A stretch of 64,000 bases of DNA from Chelydra serpentina (lineage: Eukaryota; Chordata; Testudines; Chelydridae): assembly GCA_037349315.1 (NCBI GenBank), contig JBAIAC010000042.1, positions 3,162,001 to 3,226,000 on the forward strand, read 5' to 3'. The notes under the pieces are model-generated. The model was not told the origin of the DNA. It did no database searches and saw nothing but the letters and a program-made list of their open reading frames with translations. This document shows, in pieces, positions 30,534-41,747 of the stretch; the stretch's first letter is position 1; every line of letters starts with the position of its first letter. Both the position numbers and the translations under genes were made by a program.

Positions 30534-31273
30534 CTATCATTTCCCAGATGTTTTCCAAGCGGCACCAGAAGACCCCCTCCTACCCTTTTGCTTACCATGC
30601 CTGCCTGCAAACAGAATTCTGCTGCCCAGCGCTCTGCCATGTATTTTACCTTACTGGTAGGCAGGGCCGTCCTTACCCATATGCAAAGTACGCAGCTGCA
30701 TAGGGCACCAGGACATTTGGGGCACCAAATCTGAGCCTGCAGGGCAGAGATTTAGGTGGAGCCAGAGACCAGGGGAGAAAATCTGGGAAACTGGGAGATT
30801 CTGTGGCTCTGAGAGACTGAGTCTGAAAAGGGAAGGATTACCTGGTATTCTACCTGGTATTTCTGGGCAGCCTCCTCCATGAGAAGCACTGGGTGAGATC
30901 TGTGCTCTGGGGATCTCTCACAAGCCACACACACGACTTCCCCATCCTCATCACAGAACAGATCCAGGGCTTTGCCGTGTCTCTCACACAGATTCTCTTT
31001 CCCTGGTTTGAAATCCAGTTGTTTGATTTTCCCCCCCACGATATTTGCTAGCTGATAGTTATTCCGGAGAGACCCTTTCTGGATTCAGGCTCTGCAGCTG
31101 GGGCAGCACAAAGGGTCATAGGCCATATCTGCCCATGTCTCCCAGTACTGAGTGATGGAGACTTGGCAGAAGTTGTGCCCACAGTGTGTGGTCGCTGGGC
31201 CTGTCAGATATTCCAGGCAGACGGGGTATTGGGTTTCCTCTTGGATTTCCCGTACAGGAGTCGCTGAGGCCAG

Positions 31274-32155
31274 GGATGCTGGGATCCCTCCGATTCTGAT
31301 CTCTCTGTATCAGAAATGGCTTTGCTGATAATGGGAGGTCCCATATCAGCTGCCCAGGTGCAAAGGAGAAAGGAGAGGCCAGGAGGAGGAGTGGGAGAAA
31401 GATAAGGAAAGAAGGAAGCAAGGAAGGGGGAGCAGCTGGTGATAACAGAGCAGAAAGGGAATGAAAGGAAAAGGGGGAGAAGGAAACAAACGAACACGAA
31501 CACAAAAGCTTAAACTCAGGATCTGTCTACACAGTACGTGTGCAGGGGTGGGCTGGGCTGGATTGTACTCTAGCGGCTAGCCCAAGCTGCTCCCTTGCTG
31601 CTGCGGCCTGACTACTATTGGTAGTGTGCTGGTGTCAGCGTGTGTACATGTATCCGAGCTGGGAATCACCCCTCCCAGGTGCTGTGTAGACGTGCCCTCA
31701 GTCGAACTAGGACATTCTTAACTCACAATGAGGCGCGTGTCCACAGCCACACTCAGCCTTGCACTGAAACAATGGACGGGAACTAAACCCCATTGAGTGA
31801 TTTCAGTGACAATGTGTGTGCAGAGGAGCCTCGGCTTGGCTGCGTCTTGCTGAACATCTAACCACCCGCCTGGGACTAGCCGGGCTACAGGGGCTCCCTG
31901 GGTCAAGGTCAGAGGCAGCTGGTGTGTGCTAGTGGTAAGGCGTAAAAACATCAGCACAGCAACTTATTAATCAGGAGCAACCCTTGAGCTGACGGGAGAT
32001 TTTATGGTAAATATTCAAAGCTGTATGAATGTGCAGTCGAAAGGTTAAAGCCGATTCAAAATGCCAGCTGGGAGCTGGAAGGAAGACTTTTAAACTTTGT
32101 AAATCTCCATAGACAGAAGGGAAGTAACAATCCTACCCATCCCTCACCCACGCCC
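31274..32155. other. Upstream of the TRIM pseudogene, no gene seen
   Basis: A purine-rich stretch at 31,370-31,500 and a short DNA-element-like piece (ACAGTACGTGTGCAGGGGTG to GTGTAGACGTGCCC, 31,520-31,700) are present. No exon or ISRE-like motif was found, unlike the intact paralogue. Confidence 0.4.
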
Positions 32156-32950
32156 TGCCCAGGGCTGGATTAACTCTTTTGGGGGTCTGGGGCTATTAGA
32201 TTTTGTGGGGCCTCCTAGGCTCTGGGGTGGGGTCAAAAATGCAGGGTTCAGAGTGTGGGAGGGGGCTGCGGGATGAGGCAGGGGATTGGGGTGTGGGAGG
32301 AGGTGGCTTGAACTGTGGGTGCAGGATCTGAGGTGGGACTGGGGATGAGGGGTTTGGAGTGCAGAAGGGGGCTCCAGGATGGGGCCAAGGGGTTTGGAGT
32401 GTGGGAGCGGGCTCAGGGCTGGGGGTGTGTGGTGTATGGGAGGGAGTTAGGGTGTGGGAGGGGGCTCAGGGCTGGGGGTTGGGGTCTGGGGTCTGGGAGG
32501 GAGTTAGGGGGCTCAGGGGTGTGGGGTCTGGGAGGGAGTTAGGGCACGGGAGGGGGCTCAGGGCTGTGGGTTGGGGTGTGGGGTCTGGGAGAGAGGGTGC
32601 AGGAGGAGGCTCAGGGCTAGGGGTGTGGTGTCTGGGAGGGAGTTAGGGTGTGTGAGGGGGCTCAGGGCTGGGGGTTGGGGTCTGGGGTCTGGAAGGGAGT
32701 TAGGGGGCTCAGGAGTGTGGGGTCTGGGAGGGAGTTAGGGCACGGGAGGGGGCTCAGGGCTGTGGGGTCTGGGAGGGAGTTCGGGTGTGGGAGAGGGCTC
32801 AGGGCTGGGGGTTGGGATGTGGAGTCCAGGAGGGAGTTGTGGGGCTCAGGGATGTGGGGTCTGGGAGGGAGTTAGGGTGTGGGAGGGGGCTCAGGGCTGG
32901 GGCAGGAGTTGGGGTGCAGGGCACTTGCCTAGGGCAACTCCTGTTTGGTG
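32156..32950 (+). repeat. G-rich minisatellite inside a hAT-like element
   Basis: The stretch starts CAGGGCTGGATTAACTC. From 32,230 to 32,920 it is an imperfect tandem array of GTGTGGGAGGGGGCTCAGGG and TCTGGGAGGGAGTTAGGG words. Long readings across it are composition artefacts. G-run density would favour G-quadruplexes on the plus strand. Confidence 0.7.
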
Positions 32951-33199
32951 GCACAGAGGGACTGGCAGGCACCTTGCCTGCCCTGGCCCCGCGCTGCTCC
33001 TCCCTGATTGACCCTGAAGCTGCAGGCACAACACAGACGTCCCTGGCTGCAGCCCTGGGAAAAGGGGGGGCCAGGTGGCTCCACTCGCTGCCCTGCGCTT
33101 GCCTACAGGCGCCAGAGCCGGCTCCCTCTCCCCAGGCAGTGGTCGGAACACAGGGGCTTTAGTGGCTACAGCCGGGGCCCAGGGCTAAGGGGACCCTGC

Positions 33200-33450
33200 A
33201 AAAGATCTGGACTTTTGGCGGCCCAGAGATCTTTTTGCAGGGGGGGTCAAATAAAATCGCAGCATCCATGACCGCCGTGTTCCACTCGTACCCGGGGTTA
33301 TCGTAATATTTTTTGTGATCTCGTGACTCCCCCCTACAATAACCTTGCAATCCCCTTTTGGGTCAGGACCCTCCAGTTTGCAAAACACTGGCTTAGTGGT
33401 TAGCACACTCTCTTGAGAAGCGGGGGATTCTTGATCAAATACTTCCCCCC
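33200..33450 (-). mobile_element. hAT half element plus tRNA-like stub
   Basis: The right end CCTCCAGTTTGCAAAACACTG is the inverted form of a common hAT terminus. At 33,393-33,450 a TTAGTGGTTAGCACACTC box and GATTCTTGATCAAAT look like degraded A and B boxes of a tRNA-derived SINE. Confidence 0.4.
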
Positions 33451-33472
33451 ACCCCCGGCAGGCAGTGGAAGC

Positions 33473-33835
33473 ATAGGCGCTGACTTTTATTTTTCCCCAA
33501 GGGGTGCTCCACCTCTGCTCTGCCCTGAGGCCACGCCCCCATTATGCCCCTCTCCTGAGGCCCTGCCCTTGCTCCGCCTCTTCCCGACCCACTCCGCCTC
33601 CTCTCCTAAGGCCTTGCCCTCTGTGTGCCTCTTCCTTCCTCTGCTCCAACCCCTCCCCGACGCCACAGCCAATCTGCAGCTCGCTGCTCTCCGCCCTCCC
33701 CCAGGCACCTCCCCTAGCTGCCACACAGCTCATTGGCAGCCCCGCAGAACAGCTGTGGCTGGTGGGTGCTGAGCTCCCCCTATATTTGTTCTGTGGGGGT
33801 TTGAGCTCCGATGCACCCATGGGGTCAGCACCTCT
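33473..33835 (+). mobile_element. DNA transposon fragment (GGCGCTGACTT ends)
   Basis: GCATAGGCGCTGACTTT on the left pairs with GGGGTCAGCACC on the right. The interior is C-rich with CTCTGCCCTGAGGCCACGCC-like words. No coding capacity is evident. Confidence 0.5.
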
Positions 33836-34329
33836 GCTGCTCACAATCATGGGACTGAGCAGTGACCAGTATAAACAGCGACTTACAATGAGACTTAGCC
33901 CACGTACTGCTGTTAATGGGCAAGTCGGTAAGGCCTACATTTTCAACAGTGGCCTAATTTTGGGTGTCTCAGTTTATCTCCGCGAAATACAGGACTTCAG
34001 GGCACGTGTTCCACCTGCATTTGCAGCTGGAGTCAGTGGGCGCTGCGGGTGCCCAGCCCCTTGGAGAACCAGCCCCTCAGCACTCAGGTCAGCACCCAAA
34101 TTTGGACCCTAAATCAAAAGACATTCTTGACATTTGGACCCAGCCCATCACTGTGCTCTGGCTCCTGTGCCGGACAGCGTGGCTGTTTGTGCCTCCTCCC
34201 CAGCAGCTGCAGGCCCAGGGAGTGCTCCTGGGAGGGGCGGGAGGGGGTGGGGTTGGGGCCTGGACAGGCTGGAGGAGGAAGGGGCGGAAAGGGAGACAGG
34301 GGGGTGGCCAGGGTGAAGCTGCACCTCTT

Positions 34330-35976
34330 ACACTCTGCACCCTGGCAAAGCCCCTTAGGACCATTAAACCAGGGATGTGGCTCTGGCTGGAGCTCAGCAC
34401 TTGCCTAGCTGCTGCTAAGGTCTGAATTGGCCCTTGCAGCCACTGAAGAGGGAGCCTATTGAACCAGCCCGCTCCCTGCCTCAGTTTCCCCATCTATACA
34501 ATGCCTGTGCGTCTCTTCGCATTACAGTCTATGGAGGACGAGGGCCTCATGGTGCTGAGCTCTGAGCAGACACTGAGCGAATAGACCCAGAAAGCTTACG
34601 ATTCAGTGTCCCGATCCTGAAAGGTCTCAGCGTCCCAGTGATGCCAAAGGGACCAAAATGGGTTCAGTTACTGTCACAATTTCCTGAGAAAGGGGCAGAG
34701 CACAAACATGCCACCCCAGCTCTGTAACTGAGTGTCTCTCAGTAACCAGCTGCACACGGTGCATCCGACAGCCAGGGGAGAGAAATTCCAGGTACTATAT
34801 GTACCATGCCAGTCTTTTTCCTTTCCGTAACCCGGTACCAAAGCATTGAATCTGCTCTGCAATGCGGAGTGAAGACCCAGGTACCTGAGACAGCCGCAGG
34901 GGAAAGGTCAGTGGCACTCAAACGTTTTTACTGGTGACCCCTTTCACATAGCAACCCTCTGAGTGCGACCCCCGTTATAAATTAAAAACACTTTAAAATA
35001 TATTTAACACCATTATAAATGCTGGAGGCAAAGCGGGGTTTGGGGTGGAGGTTGACAGCTCACGACCCCCCATGTAATAACCTCGCGACCCCCTGAGGAG
35101 TCCCAACCCCCAGTTTAAAAAACCCCTGGGAAAGGTGTTTGAACGGTGCCTGCAAATCTCAAGCCGCGCGGAGACCAGCAAACGATCAGCACTTCCCTCC
35201 GCTGAGCTGCAACGTCTATTAACCACGTGGTTAAACTGCTGCAACACTGGACCTGGGTAACTAGCTGCATCCGCAGCAGCATCTCTGCACAGCCCGGCTC
35301 CCCCGCCACAGCTCAATTCCCTCTCCTTGTCCCCGACGGCGGCTTCCCAGACTGCCCCAGGCCTCCTCAGTCTGTCCCCACATCCCCTCCTGCAGCCGCA
35401 ATGGGCGAGTGGCGCGAGACATCTCTGTTTATCCCACCCCATGTACCCTGCAGGCCCCTAGTGCGAGCTCCCCTCACACCGGCTGCCCTCGGCCACTGGG
35501 CCCCAGCCCTCACCTGGGGGACAGGAGCTCGGTCTCCCTGCAGTCCCTGGGGCAGACAAACAAGTAGAAAATGGAAGCAGGCCTTGCTGGGGGTGGTTGT
35601 GTTACAGGCCCGGAGCCCTAGTGACACATGATTTTTTTTAAACTCCTGAGCTTGGCAGCACTGGGGGAGGCAGGGACAGGGCAGGTTTAACCAGAGGGAA
35701 TTAGAAGAAGCAAGAAGAAAAATGTGAATGAAAATAAAAGAATAAAGGGAGAGTCCAGGAGAAATGGTGGAAAATAGAAATGAGAGGAATGACAGGAAAA
35801 TATCCCTGGCAGGGGAACCAGCCGGGGGCCACAAGAGGAGAAGGGATAAAATCAGGGGGAAGAAGGGAGCAGCCATGGAGGATGATCTGTGACAGGAGGG
35901 GAGGAGAGTGGGAGAGACACAGAAAAATAAACAGGGATCAGAAGTGAGGGCTAGAAAAATGAGTAGAAAGGGACAG
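34330..35976 (+). repeat. Flanking-block copy D1
   Basis: Positions 34,330-35,630 match D3 (60,508-61,729), and 35,150-35,570 match D2 (45,990-46,450). From 35,640 to 35,976 it matches 56,310-56,654, the 3' flank of the intact TRIM gene, so D1 joins two separate parts of a TRIM-type locus. The Gypsy element interrupts it at 35,976. Confidence 0.8.
34909..35128 (+). mobile_element. 220-bp hAT MITE with exact TSD in D1
   Basis: The ends are CAGTGGCACTCAAACG and CAGTTTAAAAAACCCCTG, flanked by GGAAAGGT at 34,901-34,908 and 35,129-35,136. D2 keeps the empty site at 45,983-45,990. D3 has the same insertion. Confidence 0.92.
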
Positions 35977-36501
35977 TGTAGGCCTTTCGGCCCCTCCTCT
36001 GGGGTGGCTGGGGACCAGACTGCCTCGCTAATTCAGTCAGGTGTCGGGGAATTAGCTGGTTGTGCTGTGAAGTCAGCAGCTCAAGACCTCCTAGAGAGGG
36101 GCCGAGCAAACAGTCCGTTGTTAGCAAGCCCGAACCGTGGGTCAGGGTGGGCGACAACACTCAATGGCTCAGGCCCTCAGGCAGGGCTGAGCAATAGTTC
36201 AAGGGATAAGCCCACGCCCTTGGTCAGGGCGGGGCAACAAACAGTCAGGGGCTCAGGCCCTCAGGCAGGGGCTGAGCAAACAGTATTGCTCAGGCAAGCC
36301 CAGGTCCTGGCTCTGGGGGAACCTGGGCGAGGGGGGGAGACTGCCACCCGCACGTTGGGTGGCAGGGGGGACACAGGCCCACCCACTCCACTGCATCCCG
36401 GCCCGGGGCCGTAGCAGCGGCAGAGGACCCACCGCTGTGTCAGTGGGGATCCTGGCCTCAACACACTGACATCAGCTCCGGCAGTGATGCAGCCGGACTA
36501 G
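35977..36501 (-). repeat. 3' LTR of the Gmr1-like element
   Basis: This 525-bp LTR aligns along its length with 44,226-44,727 (shared GGCCGAGCAAACAGTCCG and CAACACACTGACA). Its plus-strand left edge TGTAGGCC stands right after GGGACAG, at the position where the TRIM 3'-flank copy (56,654) continues uninterrupted. The outermost bases are not certain. Confidence 0.85.
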
Positions 36502-37480
36502 GGTCGGCTGCCCCCGGGCTACTTCCAACCTCCCCCTCTATGGATACCTGGTTCAGGGTGGCGTCCTCCAAAGGGTCACACACCATGGGCTCCTCGGGGT
36601 AGCTGGCAAGTGGACGGCTTGGTGGCTCCTCGGGGTAGCTGGCAAGCGGACGGCTTGGTGGCTCCTCGGGGTAACGGGCGAGCAGCAGGCTTGGCTGGCT
36701 GGGCCAGTCCTCGGGTCGGCTGCTAGTTGCTGGGGCCTCCCAGCGGGGAGCTGCACCACAGGCATCCGGCCTCTCCGATGGCTGGGCTTCAACTGAGCTC
36801 CGAGGACCGGCTTTTGTACTTGCTATCCTGCGCCTTGACCTCTGAGGGGCGGGCGCAGGATTCTCTGGCTCCACCCACTTTGGTGTCCAGAGAGGCTTAT
36901 CCCTCTCTGGGGCAGCTGGGGACCAGACCGCCTCGTTACACACACACACACACACATGCACACACACACGCCCCCCCGCCAAGTCTGGCTCCCGCTCGTC
37001 GGGGCCAGACCCTTCCATCCCTCCCAGACGGGACAGGAAGTCAGCGTTAGCATGGTCCTTGCCAGCCCTATGACAAACCATAAAGGCGTAGGGCTGTAGC
37101 ACCAGGTACCACCGCTGTATCCTCATGTTGTTGTCCTTCATTCTGTTCAGTCACTGCAGTGGGGCGTGGTCAGTCACTAAGGTGAACGGGTTTCCCAGAA
37201 GCTAATACCGTAGGGCATCACAAGCCCACTTCACTGCAAGGGCTTCCTTCTCCACCACCGCATAGTTCTTCTCCCGCGGGAACAATTTCTGGCTGATATA
37301 CAAGACCGGATGGTCCTGCCCATCTATGTCTTGGGACAGGACGGCGTCCAGTCCCACCTCCGAGGCTTCAGTCAGGAGGATGAAGCCCTGGTTGAAATTT
37401 GGGCTGTAGAGGACTGGTGCACGGCAGAGACTCGTCTTGAGTTCTTGAAATGCATCTTTGCAGGTCTGGGTCCAGACCAC
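36458..37480 (-). pseudogene. RNase H region and C-terminal tail of the Gypsy Pol
   Basis: 37,202-37,480 reads CRAPVLYSPNFNQGF, TEASEVGLDAVLSQ and AVVEKEALAVKWA, the first RNase H blocks. Stops follow near 37,202 and 37,155. 36,458-37,141 carries HANADFLSRLGG, the usual RNase H end, followed by a (CA)n microsatellite (about 36,936-36,970) read as a Cys/Val run. A PEEPPSRPLASY-type repeat occurs three times. The tail beyond DFLSRLGG has no match that I know. Confidence 0.75.
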
Positions 37481-38400
37481 GCGTCGAGGGCTGTCCTTGG
37501 TTAGAAGGCCAGTCAGGGGGGCGGCGGCAGACGCAAAATGAGGAATGAACCATCAGTAATAGCCGGCGAGCCCCAAGAACTGTCGCACCTGACGCTTTGT
37601 GGTAGGAGGTGGGCAGGTCGCCAGGGCTTGGACCTTTCCCACGAGGGGCTTCACTTGTCCGTTCCCTATGGTGTAGCCCAGATAAGTAGTCTCTTGCCAT
37701 CTGATGCGACATTTTTTTGGGTGGGCCATCAACCCAGCGGCCCGCAGGGATTCATAGATTCATAGATTCTAGGGCTGGAAGGGACCTCGAGAGGTCATCG
37801 AGTCCAGCCCCCTGCCCTCATGGCAGGACCAAATACTGTCTAGACCATCCCTGATAGACATTTATCTAACCTACTCTTAAATATCTCCAGAGATGGAGAT
37901 TCCACAACCTCCCTGGGCAGTTTATTCCAGTGTTTAACCACCCTCAAGTGATCTCAAGACTGCAGCTACTCTTAGCAAATGGTCCTCCCACATCGTCCAA
38001 GTAGGCGGCCGCGTACTCTCGATGAGGTTGGAGGAGATGGTCCATCAGCCGCTGGAATGTGGCGGGGGCCCCATGGAGGCCGAAGGGCATCTGGACGAAC
38101 TGGTACAGACCTGTTGGGGTGGCAAACACGGTCTTCTGCCTCGAAGCGGGGTCAAGGGGAATTTGCCAGTAGCCCTTGCTGAGGTCAAGGGGTGGTGAGG
38201 AAGCGAGCCTCCCCTAACCGGCCAAGCAGCTCATCTATGCGAGGCATCGGATATGCATCGAACTTGGAAATAGCGTTGATGTGTCTGAAGTCGATGCAGA
38301 AGCGCCGTGTCCCATCGGGCTTGGGTACTAGCATGATCGGGCTACGCCATTCACTCCGGGAGGGTTCAATTACACCCAGTTCTATCATGGCTTGTACCTC
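37481..38400 (-). pseudogene. Reverse transcriptase of the Gypsy element
   Basis: RT blocks in order are GVIEPSRSEWRSPIMLVPK, RFCIDFRHINAI, YPMPRIDELL, LYQFVQMPFGLHGAPATFQ and the catalytic YLDD at 37,992-38,003. Next comes a CR1 insert, then LGYTIGNGQVKP. A one-base insertion near 38,190 shifts the frame between the second and third parts. CGA-to-TGA type stops occur at 38,422 and near 37,553. Confidence 0.85.
37750..37948 (-). mobile_element. CR1 3' fragment nested in the Gypsy RT
   Basis: The low end TTCATAGATTCATAGATTC is the terminal CR1 short repeat. GGGCTGGAAGGGACCTCGAG and CCTCCCTGGGCAGTTTATTC follow. RT coding sequence resumes on both sides, so this is a 5'-truncated insertion of about 199 bp. 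Confidence 0.85.
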
Positions 38401-38421
38401 CTCCTCGATGCTCTGCTGAAT

Positions 38422-40182
38422 TCAGTGTGGCAAGGGCCGGGTCGTTTCCCGCATCACTACCCCCAGTTCTGTCTGAATGGTATGACAGACCAGGATGGTG
38501 TAGCCCAGCTGGCTGGTGAAGGTCCGCGGGAATGCCTGCAAGAGGCACTGGACTTGTTTACGTTGTTCGTCAGTGAGGGTCTCCGCCAACTGGGGCCCCT
38601 CCGTGTCCTGGGTCAGGGCGACGTGGGGGCCCAACTCGGGCTCTGGCAGGTAGGGGTTAATAAATAAGCCCTCACGCTCCCGCCAGGGTTTCAGGAGGTT
38701 GACATGATACCTCTGGGTTTTCTTCCGTCGATCCGGTTGGCTGATCTCGTAGGTGACGGACCCCACCTTCCGTACCACCTCGTAGGGGCCCTGCCAGCGG
38801 CCCAGTAGCTTTGACTCGCTCGAGGGCAGGAGAAGCAGGACCCGGTCCCCAGGTTTAAAGTCGTGGCTCTGCGTGCCTCGGTTGTAAGTCCGTGCTTGAG
38901 CCTCCTGGGCTGCCCTTACGTTTTCCCGGGCTAGCACCCTGGCCTGAGTGAGACGTTCCTGGAGCTGAAGGACGTACTTCAAGAGGCCCTGGGTTGGTGA
39001 TGGGGTTTGTTCCCAGGTTTCACGCATCAGGTCCAGGAGTCCCCATGGGCGGCGGCCATACAGTAACACAAAGGGGGAAAACTTCGTCAAGGACTGGGGC
39101 ACCTCCCAGACCGCCAGCAAGAAAGACAGGAGTAGTTGATCCCATTGGCGCAGATCCTTTGGGGGAAACTTGCGCAACATGTCTTTTAGAGTACGATTAA
39201 ACCGTTCCACCAACCCATCGGTTTGTGGATGGTACACAGAGGTGCGCAACTGCTTAACCCCCAGGAGCCCACACACCTGCTGCAGCATTTGGGATGTAAA
39301 ATTGGTGCCCTGGTCCGTGAGGATCTCCCGGGGCAGGCCTACCTGAGCAAATATCTTCACGAGCTCCCCCGCGATGGTCCGGGCGGTGATGCTCCGCAGT
39401 GGCACTGCCTTCGGGAACCTGGTAGCATAGTCTACTAGGACCAACACGTACTGAAACCCAGTGGTGCTTTTTGGGAGGGGCCCCACTAGGTCCATGGCCA
39501 CGCACTCAAAGGGCGTCTCAACGATGGGCATGGAGACCAACAGGGCCTTAGGTGTCCGCGGGGGTGCAGCTAGCTGGCACTCTGGACAGGAGCTGCAATA
39601 ATTCCGTACTTCCTGATGCACCCCAGGCCAGAAGAAACGTGTTAGTATCCGGGCGAGAGTCTTCTCGAGGCCCAAGTGCCCGGCCGCCGGGATGTCGTGG
39701 GCGAGTTTCATTACTGCCCACCGGTGGCATCGAGGCACGAGCAGTTGGCTCTGGGGTTCTCCCATGCGCGGGTCCCGTTCTACCCGATAGAGCCGATCTT
39801 GCCTCGGTTCAAAATGTGGCCACTGCTTCGCCTGCTGTGGGTCGATTACGGCCCCACTGACGGCGGCTAGCTGCTCGTACGCGTTACTGAGGGTGGGGTC
39901 TGCCCTTTGATCCCGACAGAAGTCTGTGTGAAGCAGGGGCGTGGCAGCGGCTTCTGGAGTGGGGTCTGCCAGTTCCTCTTCCGGTCGCTCGGGGTCGGGT
40001 GCCCTCTCCCCCTCCGACTGGGTCCCAGGAAGGCCCCCTTCCAGCACTGGGGTAGCGGCGGGCCCCTCGTCGGCCTTTGACTGGAGGACGTCTGGGAAGT
40101 CGGGCCAGTCCCGCCCCAGGATCACCGGGTAGGCGAGCCGGGGGGCCAGGCCGACCACCATCGATCGTGTGACGCCATCCAT
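38422..40182 (-). pseudogene. Protease tail and integrase of the Gypsy element
   Basis: The longest surviving reading, 586 codons. Residues 1-31 are the end of the protease (YPVILGRDWPDF). The integrase zinc-binding module has H162, H169, C196 and C199. The catalytic core has D231 (AMDLVGP), D290 (ILTDQGTNF) and E326 (DGLVERFNR), with 35 residues between the last two, as in DD35E enzymes. A GPY-type module (GRWQGPYEVVRKVG) is at about 461-475. The core looks undamaged. Upstream it is cut from the rest of the protease by the solo LTR, and downstream a TGA separates it from RT. No promoter of its own is seen. Confidence 0.9.
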
Positions 40183-40246
40183 GGTCAGCCAAACCTGGGC
40201 ACTGTAATATGGATGTACGTCGCTGTGAATACACTGGAGCTGGATC

Positions 40247-41383
40247 TGTGACGGTGTTCCCCATAAAACTTTATGGGGAGATGCTTATAAATGTATATAT
40301 GTAACTAAAATATGTTTTATGCTACATGTGCCATGTAACATATCTCTGTGAAAGTTATGACCTACTGAATTTACTCCTCCTGTTTGTATGCATGTATCAT
40401 TGTTGTAGTTGGAGTTATGAAGATTGGTTTTATATTTGCTGGTTTTGTACATAGCCTTTGTAAATGCATGGGATCATCTTTGGAGCAAAGAATGCCTGTT
40501 AAATGCGAGCACTTGACAGACAAAAGACTTTGCAGACCCCAATCCACATTGGGGCCAGGTCTGGAATGCAACTGGTTAGACTGGTTAGGGCGCATGGGCA
40601 GGTGACTTGCCCATGTGATCCCAAAACTCCAGGGCAACTGGATCCTACACAGGGAGAGGAAGAGAGGCTATAAAAGCCCTGGCAAGACCCTTCCATTTTG
40701 GTCTTCAGCTGGCTAAAGGGAGAGGCTCTCCACCCCCCCAGGGACATTCCTGAGGGGAACTGAACAAAGGACAAAGGGGTGTGAGAATCTGGTGGACTCA
40801 GCTGGGCCCAGGCTGATTCTACAGCCTGTAAAAAGGAAAATATCCGAATCTGGTGAGGCTTTTATCTGTGTTAACTTTGAATAGACATAGATGTGCGCGT
40901 TTTATTTTATTTTATTAAGTAACTTGCTTTGTTCTGTTTGTCACTGATTGAACTCACTTAAATGCTATTTTCTGTACTTATTAAAATCAATTTTTACTTA
41001 TTAAGTTTCCTTGAGTACGAGTTAGTGCAAAGGGAGAGCGAACAGGTGTGCATACTTTCTATCTGTGAAATAGAAGGCGAACTGTTTATGAGTTTACCCT
41101 GTATAAGCTTTATACAGGGTAAAACGGATTTATTAAGGGTTTGAACCTCCTTGGAGTTGAGCAGCTGGGTGTCAAAGGCAAGAGCGCTTCCAGGGGCCTT
41201 ACAGTGGTGAGTGGACTTGGTTCGGACCTGGGTCTGTGTTTGCAGCAGATCAGTGGAATCTGGCTCAAAACACACAGGATTCGGGAGTCCCAAGCTGGAA
41301 AAGGCCTGGAAGCAGGGGCAGAAGCAGCCTTGGCACACCAGGTGGCAGCACCAAGCAGGTCTCTGTGGCCCCAACCCGTCACA
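40247..41383 (+). mobile_element. Solo LTR nested in the Gypsy protease
   Basis: This 1137-bp LTR has perfect 8-bp inverted ends (TGTGACGG and CCGTCACA) and a 5-bp target duplication GGATC at 40,242-40,246 and 41,384-41,388. A TATA box (GGCTATAAAAGCC, about 40,667) and downstream AT-rich sequence give the plus orientation. No internal genes remain, so it arose by LTR-LTR recombination. Gypsy or ERV origin is undecided. Confidence 0.9.
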
Positions 41384-41388
41384 GGATC

Positions 41389-41747
41389 GTCCCCAGGCGG
41401 GGGTCAGACTGGAGACCTAGGCTTTGGCGAACCAAGGTCTGGCCACAGCCTGAGTCAATTAGGGCCAAAGTTGGGTGCTCTCCGCCAACCACGGGAACTG
41501 TAATCTTGGCCGCCTGTGGGTGCCGGGCGTGTGCTTCTCCCGTGCAAACCTGGCCAAAACTACAATCCATTTTGGTGCAGTCTCGCTGTAGGTGACCATA
41601 TTTCCCACAGGAAAAACAGGGGCTGAGGTCCGAGCTCCCAGGCCGGGACAGGGTTCCCGCCTGGCACCTAGGAGGGCTTCGAGCGGGCCCTCGGACGTTA
41701 GGTCGAGGTGTCGGGGCTTGTCGAACCGGGCCATTGGCATGTTGAGG
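41389..41747 (-). pseudogene. Gag zinc knuckle and protease start of the Gypsy element
   Basis: A CX2CX4HX4C knuckle (CFSCGKYGHLQRDC) lies at 41,577-41,618. It is followed by the aspartic protease motif ALIDSGCG, with Asp-Ser-Gly at 41,448-41,456. The frame is the same as Gag but is separated from it by TGA at 41,748-41,750. The solo LTR cuts the protease after DPRLGTIL. Confidence 0.85.

Larger units (their letters stand above)
25328..31273 (-). pseudogene. TRIM (RING/B-box/B30.2) pseudogene
   Basis: This is the minus-strand paralogue of the intact TRIM gene at 47,152. Recognisable exons are 30,854-31,273 (RING and B-box), 29,107-29,215, 27,264-27,323 and 25,328-25,836 (B30.2). The lesions are a start codon that now reads CTG (31,271-31,273), a first RING Cys replaced by Tyr, a TGA at 31,085-31,087 inside the RING, and no trace of the three coiled-coil exons. 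The 116-bp exon is cut to 109 bp, giving a TAA. The B-box keeps its metal ligands (CERH...C...CVAC...HRSH). The B30.2 exon is fully open. It can hardly make a normal TRIM. A B30.2-only transcript is possible but unsupported. Confidence 0.88.

Noticed and set aside
32315..33162. Gly/Val/Trp-rich readings in the G-rich region
   Set aside because: They arise from the minisatellite and have no conserved features.
40247..41383. Functional promoter or gene in the nested LTR
   Set aside because: A TATA box is present, but there is no internal coding sequence and no transcript evidence. It is annotated only as a solo LTR.
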